NCBI GenBank assembly: GCA_964633825.1
Contig: CAZWHE010000117.1
Location: 1-13,158, forward strand
Origin: CAZWHE01 sp964633825
GTDB lineage: Bacteria; Planctomycetota; B15-G4; CAYZWU01
DNA length: 13,158 nucleotides
Direction: 5' to 3'
Shown: one piece after another, positions 1-7,416 of the stretch
How positions within the stretch are numbered: the stretch's first letter is position 1
Layout of the letters: each line of letters opens with the position of its first letter
The notes under the pieces: generated by a model
Seen by the model: the letters and a program-made list of their open reading frames with translations, nothing else
What the model was told of the DNA's origin: nothing
Database searches by the model: none
Translations under genes and position numbers: made by a program

Positions 1-188
1 AGATTATCCCTGTGAAAGAGGGTGTTGATCGGCGGTTCGGCAAAGTCGATCATCCTGCTTTTCTCATTCTTTCCTCGATTATCGGCCCAATTCTCGCATA
101 AATCCGAGGATACCAATCGTTTCGGCTTTCCGCCAAAAGAAGTTTATCTAAATTACCGTTGTCGAACCTCCGATAAGGCCACAAGGTG

Positions 189-194
189 TATAAT
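189..194 (+). promoter_or_regulatory. possible -10 element upstream of the carbamate kinase gene
   Basis: A perfect TATAAT lies 63 bases before the carbamate kinase start, inside a leader (1-257) that is more AT-rich than the genes around it. I find no good -35 hexamer at 16-18 bases spacing, so this is only a candidate. Nothing else in 1-257 is convincing: there are short open frames on both strands without recognisable protein features. One of them runs open from the left edge to a TAA at 99-101 and could be the tail of an upstream gene, but it is too short to judge. Confidence 0.25.
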
Positions 195-257
195 TGACGG
201 TTTGCGTTATTACTGCGACCCGAAACCCATCGATCCTCTGTACAGAGCCGTAGAGAT

Positions 258-1214
258 ATGGCCGTCCAAAAGAAAAAACGGATCGTCATCGCCCTCGGCG
301 GCAACGCCGTCATCAAGAACTACCAGCGCGGAACGGTCTACGAACAATTCGCCAACTGCCGGGAGTCGCTGAAGGACATTCCCGGCATCGCCCGGGAAGG
401 CCACGACATCGTCATCACCCACGGCAACGGTCCGCAGGTGGGCAACATTCTGATCCGCGTGGAAGAGTCGATCGACGAAGCCTACGAGCTCCCACTCGGC
501 GTCTGCGTGGCCGAATCCCAGGGCGAAATGGGGTACATGATCGCCCAGACGATCAAGAACTTCCTCATCCGGAACAAGACGGAAAGAGAGGTGGCGGCCC
601 TTCTCACCCAGGTCATCGTCGATCCCGACGATCCCGCCACCTTCAAGCCGACCAAGCCGATCGGCCCCTTTCTCGACGAGGAGGGAGCAAACCGCCTGAA
701 GGCGCGCGGCATCCCCTACATCGAAGACGCGGGCCGGGGCTACCGCCGAATCGTGCCCTCGCCCGTCCCGCTCAAGATAGTCGAAACCCCTGTGATCGAA
801 AAGATGCTCGACGCCGGTTTTCTCGTCGTGGCCGTCGGCGGCGGCGGCATGCCGGTCTATACCGATCACCTGAACCGCTTCGAGGGGATCGACGCCGTTG
901 TGGACAAGGACCTGGCCTCCGAGGTGCTGGCCGCCGAGATGAACGCCGACGAGCTCATCATCCTCACCAGCGTGGAGAGGGTGTCGGTCAACTTCAGAAC
1001 ACCGGACCAGAAAAGGCTCGACACTCTGACAGTGGCCGACGCGAAGCGCTTTCTCAGGGAGGGGCACTTTCCGCCCGGCAGCATGGGACCCAAGATCGAG
1101 GCGGCTGTCAGGTTTATCGAGGAACACGGCGGAAAGCGCGCGGTCATTACCTCGGCCGGCAGGCTGGGCGACGCATTCCGGGGCCGGGCCGGTACGGAAG
1201 TGCTCCTGAAATAA
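258..1214 (+). CDS. arcC: carbamate kinase
   Basis: Carbamate kinase (amino acid kinase fold, cytoplasmic) transfers the phosphate of carbamoyl phosphate to ADP, giving ATP and carbamate, which decays to ammonia and CO2. The 318-residue product is full length for the family (about 310). Visible family motifs are ALGGNA (12-17), HGNGPQVG (55-62), KPIGPF (133-138), RRIVPSP (163-169), GGGGMPV (194-200), VVDKDLAS (214-221, with the nucleotide/phosphate-binding Lys217) and GSMGPKIEAA (274-283). The ATG at 258 is chosen because the protein begins with a short basic stretch just before the first beta strand. The ribosome site is weak, with only GAG-like bases upstream. An ornithine carbamoyltransferase gene follows after 100 bases, and the two enzymes act consecutively in arginine/citrulline catabolism. 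No arginine deiminase gene is seen in the window, so citrulline, agmatine-derived or other carbamoyl donors remain possible. The family call is secure. Confidence 0.95.
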   Translation: MAVQKKKRIVIALGGNAVIKNYQRGTVYEQFANCRESLKDIPGIAREGHDIVITHGNGPQVGNILIRVEESIDEAYELPLGVCVAESQGEMGYMIAQTIKNFLIRNKTEREVAALLTQVIVDPDDPATFKPTKPIGPFLDEEGANRLKARGIPYIEDAGRGYRRIVPSPVPLKIVETPVIEKMLDAGFLVVAVGGGGMPVYTDHLNRFEGIDAVVDKDLASEVLAAEMNADELIILTSVERVSVNFRTPDQKRLDTLTVADAKRFLREGHFPPGSMGPKIEAAVRFIEEHGGKRAVITSAGRLGDAFRGRAGTEVLLK

Positions 1215-1285
1215 CCACCCCCCTTCCCGAGAGGCTTGCACACCAGGCCCGCATCATGTAAAAAGTCCGCGATCCCTATACCAAG

Positions 1286-1300
1286 GCCGGCGCGGCCGGC
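1286..1300 (+). other. GC-rich hairpin just before the carbamoyltransferase ribosome site
   Basis: GCCGGC, a three-base loop (GCG), then GCCGGC can form a six-pair all-GC stem. It ends three bases before the AAGGAGG ribosome site at 1304-1310. There is no T-run, so it is not an intrinsic terminator. It could affect message processing or translation of the downstream cistron, or it may simply reflect high GC content. Confidence 0.35.
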
Positions 1301-1314
1301 GGCAAGGAGGAAAG

Positions 1315-2241
1315 ATGCACCTACTCAAACTCTCGGACTGGACGCGGGAACAGCTGATGGAAGTGATCGAGCTCGGCACGGCCGTGAAGGCCGAACCCGA
1401 AAAGTACGCCGACAGCTGTTGCAACAGAACGCTTCTCATGTTCTTCGAGAAGCCGTCGCTCAGAACGCGCCTCTCCTTCGAGACGGGAATGACCCAGATG
1501 AGTGGGCACGCCATCTATTACAACATCAAGGACTCGGCCCTCGGCAAGAAGGAGAACATTCACGACTTCGCCAAGGTGGCCTGCCGGTACGCCGATATCG
1601 TCATGTGCCGCCTCTTCAGCCACGACGTTCTCGACGAGATCGCCGAGAACTCGAGCGTTCCCGTGATCAACGGCCTGACCGATTTCTCCCATCCCTGCCA
1701 GATCGTGGCCGACCTGCAGACCGTCCTCGAAAAGAAAGGATCCTTCGAAGGGCTGAAGCTCGCCTACTTGGGCGACAGCTTAAACAACGTGACCCACTCC
1801 CTGATCTACGGATGTTCCCTCGTCGGAATCGACATCGCCGTGGGCTGCCCGGACTCGGCCAAGATGTCGCCCGACCCGGTAGTGATCGACGAAGCCCGTC
1901 CCTTCGCCGACAAGGCGGGATCGAAGATCGAGGTTTTCCACGACGCGGAGTCCGCCGCCCGGGACGCCGACGTGGTCTACACCGATTCGTGGATGAGCTA
2001 TCACATCCCGCCCGAGGAGGAGGAGAAGCGCAAGAAGGTCTTTCAACCCTTTCAGGTGAACAACGATCTCATGGCGCTCGCCAAAGGGGACGCGATCTTC
2101 ATGAACTGCCTCCCCGCCATGCGCGGCTACGAACAGACGGCCGGCGTGATCGACGGGCCGCAGAGCGTGGTCTTCGACGAGGCCGAGAACAGGATGCACG
2201 CCCAGAAGGCCGTGATCCTCAGGCTGCTCGGGCTGGCGTAA
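1315..2241 (+). CDS. ornithine carbamoyltransferase (probably catabolic)
   Basis: Family activity: carbamoyl phosphate + ornithine <-> citrulline + phosphate. Next to carbamate kinase it most likely runs toward ornithine. The 308-residue length is normal. The carbamoyl-phosphate site is SLRTR (48-52, in place of the commoner STRTR) with HPCQ (126-129). The ornithine side shows the NN pair (157-158), Asp224 and Ser228. The C-terminal catalytic loop reads NCLPA (264-268), and ENRMHAQKA (291-299) matches the family end. Two spots deviate from the textbook enzyme: His of HCLP is Asn264, and the SMG ornithine loop reads Ser228-Tyr229-His230. The start is fixed by AAGGAGG at 1304-1310, four bases before ATG. 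It lies 100 bases after the kinase gene on the same strand with no terminator between, so co-transcription is likely. The family call is secure. Ornithine as substrate is likely but not proven, with putrescine or an acylated ornithine as alternatives. Whether to call it argF or arcB is left open. Confidence 0.88.
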   Translation: MHLLKLSDWTREQLMEVIELGTAVKAEPEKYADSCCNRTLLMFFEKPSLRTRLSFETGMTQMSGHAIYYNIKDSALGKKENIHDFAKVACRYADIVMCRLFSHDVLDEIAENSSVPVINGLTDFSHPCQIVADLQTVLEKKGSFEGLKLAYLGDSLNNVTHSLIYGCSLVGIDIAVGCPDSAKMSPDPVVIDEARPFADKAGSKIEVFHDAESAARDADVVYTDSWMSYHIPPEEEEKRKKVFQPFQVNNDLMALAKGDAIFMNCLPAMRGYEQTAGVIDGPQSVVFDEAENRMHAQKAVILRLLGLA

Positions 2242-2293
2242 GCGATATCATCCGACGACATCAACACGCGACATCACCCCGCGACGGATGCGA

Positions 2294-4426
2294 CTATTCC
2301 AGATCGGGCGCATCCGGATCGGGCTTCGCCTGCCGCGCAAACCAGATGATGAAGAGACAGAGCAGGGCGAGGGCGACGATGCTCGTGATCTCGCCCGTGG
2401 AGCTCTCGAGCATCTCGTCATTCATGATGTGGATCGTGCCCTTAGCTTCTTTGTAGGCCGCGAGCGATGCTTCCGGATCGGCGGCTCCTGTCAGCGGACT
2501 GACGATCTTGTTCGTGGCGAGAAGAATGGCATTGACGATGCCATCGAAGATCCCCATGAGGGCGCCTCCCGCAATGAGTCCGGATGCGATCAGGATACCG
2601 CGGTTGTGGCCGGCCTTCGTCTTTGCCGGTTCTTCCTTCCCCTTCCGGTCACGACCCACGATCCAGGCGAGGAGACCGCCGATCAGGACAGGCACGTTCA
2701 GTTCGATGGGGAGGTACATGCCGAGGGCGAAGGCGAGTGCCGGGACCTTGGCCATCTGGAGGATCAGGGAGAGAAGGACGCCCGTGCTGAAGAGATACCA
2801 GCGGAGCGGGGCGTCTTCCGTCCCCATGATGCCGACAAGGATCTCCTTCATGGCCGTGGCTTGTGGCGCCGGAAGGCTGTCCGTTCCGAAGCCCTGTCCC
2901 TCGGGCGCCTGGGAAAGGATCCACATGGCAAGACCACAGAAGGCGGCTGCAACGAGCGTTCCCACGAACTTGAGGGCAAGCTGTTTCTGCGGCGTGGCGC
3001 CGATCCAGTGGCCGATCTTGAGGTCAGACGAGAGGGCGCCCGACGCGCAGAGAGCGGTGCAGACCACGCCGCCGATCAGCATGACGACGAACATTCCTTC
3101 CCCGCCTTTCAGGCCCAGATTAAGCATGACCACGCCGGTGATGATGATGGTGAGCATGGTCATTCCCGAAACAGGGTTGGTCCCCACGATGGCGATGGCG
3201 CGCGCCGCCACGGGCGCGAAGAGGAAAGCGATCACGCCGCAGAGGAGGGTGCCGACCAGGGCGTAGAGAATGGCGTCTTCGAGCCCCAGACCGAAGGAGA
3301 AGAAGAGGAGGACGGCAACAAGGGCCATCACGATGCCGATGACGGTCACCGATCCAGCCAGTGACCTGTCGGTGCGGAGGACGGCGCCTGCTTCGCCGCC
3401 GCCCGATCCGAGACCGCCGAGCCCGGCCGTCATCGACTTGATCATCGATGGAAAAGCCTGGATGATTCCCATGATGCCGGCGCCGGCGATCCCACCCACG
3501 CCGATAATCTTGACATAGTTGGTGAAAACATCGTCCTGCGTCATCTCGCCGATCGGGATCGTGCCCGGGGCCAGGATACCCGTCATTCCCTCACCGATGG
3601 CGTGCACGATCGGCACGAGCACGAACCAGGAGAGGAACGACCCGGCGCAGATCACGGCGGCATAGCGGAGCCCCACGATGTAGCCGAGCCCGAGAATGGC
3701 CGAGGCATTGAGGATGCGGAGCGTCATGAAGTGATCTTTCAGGAAGTCCCCGAGCGCCACGGTCTCGAATGTGATCTTCTCTTTCCATGCGTGGCACGTC
3801 GTGACCAGGCCGTCATAAACGATTCCGAGTATGGCGGCGATTGCCAGGATCTTGGCCTGCCCACCGCCCGACTTCTGCCCGGTGACGAGAATCTCGGTCG
3901 TGGCCGTGGCTTCGGGCCAGGGGAATTTCCCGTGCTGTTCGACCATGAAGTAGTGGCGCAGCGGTACGATAAAGAGAATGCCGAGGCAGCCGCCCAGGAA
4001 AGCGGTGAGAATGATCTGATACCATGTCGGCTCCTGGTCGACAACGCCCGTTTCAGCCAGCATGTAGAGCGCCGGGATGGTGAAGACGGCGCCCGCCACA
4101 ACGTGGGAGGAGTTGGCGCCGATCGACTGGATGATCACGTTCTCGAGGATCGTGCTCTTCCGCGCCGTCAAGCCGCCGATCCCGATGGCCAGGATCGCGA
4201 TCGGGATGGCGGCCTCGATCCCCTGCCCCACCTTGAGAGCGAGGTAGGCGGCTGCCATGGAAAAGATCGCGCAGAAGATGAGGCCCAGGATCACCGACCG
4301 CGGGGTGACCTCGAGCATGGTGCTCTCCGCCGGGATCATGGGAACATACTTCCCACCCGGCTCCAGTACTTTCCTCGCATTGGCCGGCAGGGTATCACGT
4401 TCGACGGGCTTTATCTGATCTGGCAC
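2294..4426 (-). CDS. OPT-family oligopeptide transporter
   Basis: An integral inner-membrane protein of 710 residues with many hydrophobic segments through most of its length, typical of prokaryotic OPT (oligopeptide transporter, PF03169) proteins that import peptides or metal chelates, probably with protons. Supporting stretches include the N-terminal block around residues 105-135 (NVIIQSIGANSSHVVAG followed by a hydrophobic run) and the PWPEATATTEIL segment, which matches the family's P-[WY]-PE-x-x-A signature. The last residues are charged and probably cytoplasmic. Translation starts at GTG (4424-4426), selected by a strong GAAGGAGGAG ribosome site at 4431-4440. A weak promoter candidate lies upstream: TTGTTC at 4506-4511 and CATAGT at 4483-4488 on the - strand, spaced 17. 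The gene converges on the carbamoyltransferase gene with a 52-base gap lacking an obvious terminator. Its substrate cannot be read from sequence. Peptide uptake feeding amino-acid catabolism is inference from context. Confidence 0.92.
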   Translation of the reverse strand: MPDQIKPVERDTLPANARKVLEPGGKYVPMIPAESTMLEVTPRSVILGLIFCAIFSMAAAYLALKVGQGIEAAIPIAILAIGIGGLTARKSTILENVIIQSIGANSSHVVAGAVFTIPALYMLAETGVVDQEPTWYQIILTAFLGGCLGILFIVPLRHYFMVEQHGKFPWPEATATTEILVTGQKSGGGQAKILAIAAILGIVYDGLVTTCHAWKEKITFETVALGDFLKDHFMTLRILNASAILGLGYIVGLRYAAVICAGSFLSWFVLVPIVHAIGEGMTGILAPGTIPIGEMTQDDVFTNYVKIIGVGGIAGAGIMGIIQAFPSMIKSMTAGLGGLGSGGGEAGAVLRTDRSLAGSVTVIGIVMALVAVLLFFSFGLGLEDAILYALVGTLLCGVIAFLFAPVAARAIAIVGTNPVSGMTMLTIIITGVVMLNLGLKGGEGMFVVMLIGGVVCTALCASGALSSDLKIGHWIGATPQKQLALKFVGTLVAAAFCGLAMWILSQAPEGQGFGTDSLPAPQATAMKEILVGIMGTEDAPLRWYLFSTGVLLSLILQMAKVPALAFALGMYLPIELNVPVLIGGLLAWIVGRDRKGKEEPAKTKAGHNRGILIASGLIAGGALMGIFDGIVNAILLATNKIVSPLTGAADPEASLAAYKEAKGTIHIMNDEMLESSTGEITSIVALALLCLFIIWFARQAKPDPDAPDLE

Positions 4427-4532
4427 GTTGCTCCTCCTTCTTGGCGGAAAAGAGACGGGATTTTTGAAAAGAGTCGGGGAAAACTATGGCAGAAGGGAAT
4501 GGTGGGAACAATGTTTTTTTCCATGCCGCCCC

Positions 4533-5066
4533 TTACCCGATAAAGCGAAAGACCCGATCGAGCGCTTTCCGGTCGGAGCCCTTGTCCTTTTCGGCGGGCC
4601 GGCCCACGGGAACGAGCGCTACCGGGCGGAGCCCGGCCTCCAGCCCGAGAACGGCCGCCACGCGCTTCTCGTCGAAGGCGCCCACCCAGCATGTGCCATA
4701 CCCGAGAGAGCTGGCCGCGATGAGCAGGCTTGTCACGGCCGCGGCCGTGTCCTGGAGCACGTAGAGCGACCGCCCCCGCTCCCCGTACGCCTTCTCCGCC
4801 TCGGCCGGAACGGCGCAGACGGCATAGACGAGAGGGGCCTCTGCGAGAAAGGTCTGGTTCAGCGCGGCGGCGGCCAGGTCCTTCTGCACCCCTTTGTTCT
4901 CGATCTCGTAGAAGATCCAGGGCTGGGCGTTCCCGGCGGACGGCGACCAGCGCAGGATCGAGCGCAGCGCTTCCCGGTCGGCCGGGTCGACGGGATCGGG
5001 CCGGTACTTCCGGCAGGAATAGCGCGAAAAAGCCGGCTTCAGCCTTTCGTCAATGGGACGGGACAT
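4533..5066 (-). CDS. nitroreductase-family FMN protein
   Basis: A 177-residue NAD(P)H/FMN flavoprotein of the nitroreductase fold (PF00881), normally a homodimer in the cytoplasm. Motifs in order are SRYSCRKY (14-21, FMN phosphate-binding Arg/Ser), SPSAGNAQPW (41-50), LQDTAAAVTSLLIAA (104-118, the long dimer helix), GYGTCWVGAFDE (122-133) and PVGRP (153-157). The start is placed at ATG 5064-5066, because AGGAGG (5074-5079 on the complement) sits seven bases before it and the family's N-terminal Arg motif follows directly. An upstream in-frame ATG at 5144 would add 26 residues without family features. It is the upstream member of a - strand pair with the OPT gene, 106 bases apart, with no terminator visible. 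The physiological substrate is unknown, since family members reduce nitroaromatics, quinones, flavins or enones. The short form with a Thr-Cys-Trp segment is typical of small, uncharacterised anaerobe proteins. Confidence 0.9.
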   Translation of the reverse strand: MSRPIDERLKPAFSRYSCRKYRPDPVDPADREALRSILRWSPSAGNAQPWIFYEIENKGVQKDLAAAALNQTFLAEAPLVYAVCAVPAEAEKAYGERGRSLYVLQDTAAAVTSLLIAASSLGYGTCWVGAFDEKRVAAVLGLEAGLRPVALVPVGRPAEKDKGSDRKALDRVFRFIG

Positions 5067-5073
5067 GGCGGTT

Positions 5074-5079
5074 CCTCCT
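5074..5079 (-). promoter_or_regulatory. ribosome binding site deciding the nitroreductase start
   Basis: AGGAGG on the - strand, seven bases before the ATG at 5066. This perfect site favours the 177-residue form over the longer open frame that begins at 5144. Confidence 0.85.
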
Positions 5080-5215
5080 GATCTTTCAGCCTGCGACAGG
5101 AACTGATTACCGATCCGCACCTTATCACCCTCAGGTCGCTGCATCCAGCCGTAAAGCCGCTCAGGTCAAGGGCGGTCGACGGGACGACTGTGGCAAAGAG
5201 ACCCCAAAATTGATA

Positions 5216-5244
5216 TTGACTCAACCTCAGCCTGAAAGTAACTT
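5216..5244 (+). promoter_or_regulatory. weak sigma70-like promoter candidate for the lipoprotein gene
   Basis: TTGACT (5216-5221, five of six to TTGACA) is followed after 17 bases by TAACTT (5239-5244, a poor -10). It lies in the AT-richer part of the 264-base divergent gap, 86 bases before the start codon. Spacing is ideal but the -10 is weak, so treat it as a candidate. I see nothing else with support in 5067-5330. Confidence 0.25.
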
Positions 5245-5330
5245 GTCACGAATTAGCACTGGTTCTTTTCTTCCATCAACACACAAAACACCTCCACCAT
5301 TCTTCCCAAGTGACAGGAAAGGAGAAGTGA

Positions 5331-6026
5331 ATGTTTTCTTCCGAGACCAGGACGAGGTTGTCGATTTTGTTCTTTTGCGTCTCTTTGGTTCTCTTATGTG
5401 CGGGATGCGAGTCAGTGGCTTTCAGGCCCACAGCCAAGCAGTACGATTGCAAGATTAAATTCGAGAACAACAACGCCCCTTCCTTCAGTGAAAAAACCCA
5501 GGTCACCGACAGCGGAGTCGAATTCGGCTGCATGACAACACCAGATTTCGAATGGTTCCTGGATTTCAAGAAGAAATCGATCGAAGCTGATGACAAGAAC
5601 CTCCTCGGGCCGGGAGTCGGCATGAGCAAAGCCGCGGGTTCGGCTATCGGATTCGGTTTTCGATCGCCTTATCGAGCTGAAGAGGGATTCGGAATCGATT
5701 GGGGATTCCGGTTCGGCCGCCATAAAATCGACAGAGGAGCCAACGATTTCAAGGGCTTCGAAGGCAGCGCCAATTTAGGCGTCGAGTACACCGTCCCGAT
5801 CGACAAGATCGCTTTCTCTCCCAATGCGGGTCTCTTCTTCGAGGGGCTGAAGGGCAAGAGCAACCAGGCCGCCGGGGATTTGAAGTACAGCCTGACCGGC
5901 GGAGGGGTCTATGTGGGGGTCAAGGTGAATCACGTGAGCCGGGACGGCCTCGACGGATTCGTCCGCGCCTTTGCCGGCAACAAGAGCATCATGGGATTTG
6001 CAGCCTCGATCGGGTACAGGTTCTAG
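5331..6026 (+). CDS. putative outer-membrane lipoprotein / beta-barrel-like protein
   Basis: I do not recognise the family. The 231-residue product begins with a basic n-region, a hydrophobic core (residues 10-23) and CAGC ending at Cys26. This resembles a lipobox except that the -3 position is Cys rather than Leu/Val/Ile. After a polar region with two further Cys (40, 67), the chain from about 103 to the end is rich in Gly and alternating hydrophobic/polar strands: 103-111, 119-129, 145-155, 186-200, 219-231. It finishes in GYRF, the C-terminal aromatic signature of outer-membrane barrels recognised by the BAM machinery. A small barrel of about eight strands is a reasonable guess. The start is supported by AAAGGAG at 5318-5324, six bases before ATG. 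It is monocistronic, closed by the terminator at 6051-6092. An outer-membrane location is inference, and a periplasmic beta protein is the main alternative. Confidence 0.8.
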   Translation: MFSSETRTRLSILFFCVSLVLLCAGCESVAFRPTAKQYDCKIKFENNNAPSFSEKTQVTDSGVEFGCMTTPDFEWFLDFKKKSIEADDKNLLGPGVGMSKAAGSAIGFGFRSPYRAEEGFGIDWGFRFGRHKIDRGANDFKGFEGSANLGVEYTVPIDKIAFSPNAGLFFEGLKGKSNQAAGDLKYSLTGGGVYVGVKVNHVSRDGLDGFVRAFAGNKSIMGFAASIGYRF

Positions 6027-6050
6027 CGAACACCTTCTCCGACAAGTCAC

Positions 6051-6092
6051 ACGGGGAAATCACGTAATGAGAACGTGATTTCCCCGTTTTTT
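6051..6092 (+). terminator. Rho-independent terminator after the envelope protein gene
   Basis: A perfect 15-pair inverted repeat (6051-6065 with 6073-6087, arm ACGGGGAAATCACGT) closes a seven-base loop and runs into six T's at 6087-6092. It starts 25 bases after the stop codon at 6026. The opposing ATPase gene ends 62 bases beyond it, and the stem has no T-run on that strand, so termination is expected mainly in the + direction. Confidence 0.95.
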
Positions 6093-6153
6093 ACTCTGAT
6101 CGTGGAACTTCGGAGAGCCTCCCCCCTCTCTCATGCAAAAGCGCCCCGATTCT

Positions 6154-7314
6154 CTACTTCAAGTATTCCTCGATGTTCTCCAGATATCGCGCCCATGGCA
6201 GGACAAGGACATCATTGATACGATAGGGATGGTCAACCCGTGCAATGATATACAGAGGCACTCCAGGATGTTCGGCCTTGAAAGACCGGAGCCCGCTGAG
6301 ATGATGTCCCGTGACATGAGCCGTGGACTTGATCTCGAACGCGCCCTTTAACCTTCCGTGTTTCTCGACAACCAGATCCACTTCGGCGCCGTGGTTGGTC
6401 CTCCAAAAGTGGATAGCAGCTTCACTTTTAAGATAGTTTAGCATCCGATAGGACTCGAGAATGATGAACTGTTCAAAAAGACGACCTTCCCGCAGTGGTT
6501 CAGCAGGAGCTGTGAGCTGGCGGGTCAGGCCGTTTACCACACCCAAGTCGAAGAAATAGAACTTGGGATGGGCCACCAGACGTTTCCGCAGACTTTTTCT
6601 CCATGGCTGCAGACGAAATCCGATCAGTGTATCTTCGAGAATTTCGTAGTAGGATTGAACCGTCCGGACCGCAACTTGGCATTCGCGTCCTGTGGCAGAG
6701 TAACTGACCAATTCACCGGACTGGCTCGCAGCGATGTCAAGAAAACGTGAGAATCCACCAAGTTTGCGGACCAATCCCTCGGCCTGGATCTCCTCTTTCA
6801 GATATGTTTCCGTGTAAGCATTCAGGATTTCTATCATTTCATCCCGGGGCCTGCCGTACACACCGGGGATAGACCCGAATTGTAAAACTTCATCGAGGGA
6901 GAATGTGTCGGCGACTTCCTGGTAGACGAAAGGAAACAGCCTTCGCTGCACAGCCCTGCCGGCAAGAAGATTGACACCGCCGCGCCTGAGCTTTCTGGCA
7001 CTCGATCCTGTCAGGAGGAATTGGCATCCTGTTTTTTCTATAAGAAAATGGACTTCATTGAGAAGCCGGGGTACACGCTGTACCTCGTCGATAAACACCC
7101 GGCTGATCCCTTCATTTTTTATTTTCTCCAAGGCTTCCCGGCGTAAGAGTTCAGGATTCTTGGAATACTTGAAAAATTGATCGGTCAGGAGAAGGTCAAC
7201 TTTCCAGATTCCATCGGAAAAGGATGCATCGACAAGCGTACTCTTCCCGGTCTGTCGAGGGCCGAAGAGGAAAAAGGATAATTCTTTGGGAATATCGCAA
7301 ATTCTAGTAATCAT
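6154..7314 (-). CDS. AAA ATPase with DUF4143 C-terminal domain
   Basis: A 386-residue cytoplasmic P-loop protein of the common AAA_14 + DUF4143 architecture. Walker A is GPRQTGKST (18-26), Walker B is VFIDEVQ (73-79), and the sensor-like LTGSSARKL is at 101-109. The C-terminal half carries GRLFEQFIILE (277-287), EVD (311-313) and EIK (327-329), an arrangement resembling the PD-(D/E)XK nuclease fold seen in this family. The cellular role of these proteins is not established. They are widespread, often single genes with patchy distribution, and have been suggested to act in DNA- or defence-related processes. The gene stands alone between an envelope gene and a hydrolase. Its base composition is lower than the genes on the left: 60-base samples I counted gave 42-48% GC, against about 63% in the carbamate kinase gene. 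No ribosome site precedes the ATG, but a promoter ends eight bases before it, so the message may be leaderless. Confidence 0.9.
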   Translation of the reverse strand: MITRICDIPKELSFFLFGPRQTGKSTLVDASFSDGIWKVDLLLTDQFFKYSKNPELLRREALEKIKNEGISRVFIDEVQRVPRLLNEVHFLIEKTGCQFLLTGSSARKLRRGGVNLLAGRAVQRRLFPFVYQEVADTFSLDEVLQFGSIPGVYGRPRDEMIEILNAYTETYLKEEIQAEGLVRKLGGFSRFLDIAASQSGELVSYSATGRECQVAVRTVQSYYEILEDTLIGFRLQPWRKSLRKRLVAHPKFYFFDLGVVNGLTRQLTAPAEPLREGRLFEQFIILESYRMLNYLKSEAAIHFWRTNHGAEVDLVVEKHGRLKGAFEIKSTAHVTGHHLSGLRSFKAEHPGVPLYIIARVDHPYRINDVLVLPWARYLENIEEYLK

Positions 7315-7345
7315 GATGCAAGAATGTACGGCATTTTTGCATCAT
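7313..7345. repeat. inverted repeat overlapping promoter and start codon of the ATPase gene
   Basis: Perfect nine-base arms ATGATGCAA (7313-7321) and TTGCATCAT (7337-7345) flank a core that itself pairs (AATG at 7323-7326 with CATT at 7332-7335). The symmetry spans the whole spacer and -10 of the promoter and enters the start codon. It looks like an operator for a dimeric repressor. It could alternatively be a structure-forming site. Confidence 0.65.
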
Positions 7346-7351
7346 TGTAAA
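7323..7351 (-). promoter_or_regulatory. sigma70-type promoter for the ATPase gene, probably leaderless
   Basis: Read on the - strand, TTTACA (7346-7351, five of six to TTGACA) is followed after exactly 17 bases by TACATT (7323-7328, four of six to TATAAT). Only eight bases separate the -10 from the ATG at 7314, so the expected transcription start falls at or within about two bases of the start codon. That agrees with the absence of any Shine-Dalgarno sequence. Confidence 0.6.
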
Positions 7352-7416
7352 GGTTTTTTTGGCAAACCACTTCATTGATGCCCTATATCCGACGCTTTAG
7401 CCTGATTATTTCAGGG

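Noticed and set aside
3..101. Open frame from the left edge ending in TAA, possible tail of an upstream gene
   Set aside because: About 32 codons is too short to distinguish from chance and shows no family motif.
22..372. 116-codon open frame starting at GTG over the carbamate kinase leader
   Set aside because: It overlaps the start of the kinase gene in another frame, has no ribosome site and no recognisable protein features.
2294..3364. Long open frames on the + strand opposite the OPT transporter gene
   Set aside because: They read as charged low-complexity sequence, as expected for the antisense of a GC-rich membrane protein gene, while the - strand product has clear family motifs.
4421..4432. 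TGGCAC...TTGC resembling a sigma54 promoter
   Set aside because: The spacing between the GG and GC elements is wrong, and the bases are the start codon region of the OPT gene.
5130..5167. Two copies of CTCAGGTC about 30 bases apart in the nitroreductase/lipoprotein gap
   Set aside because: One repeated 8-mer in a region of this size is expected by chance about half the time, and there is no other support for an operator.
7401..7415. Small hairpin CCTGA-TTATT-TCAGG just past the hydrolase stop codon
   Set aside because: The stem has only five pairs and no T-run on either strand, too weak to call a terminator.
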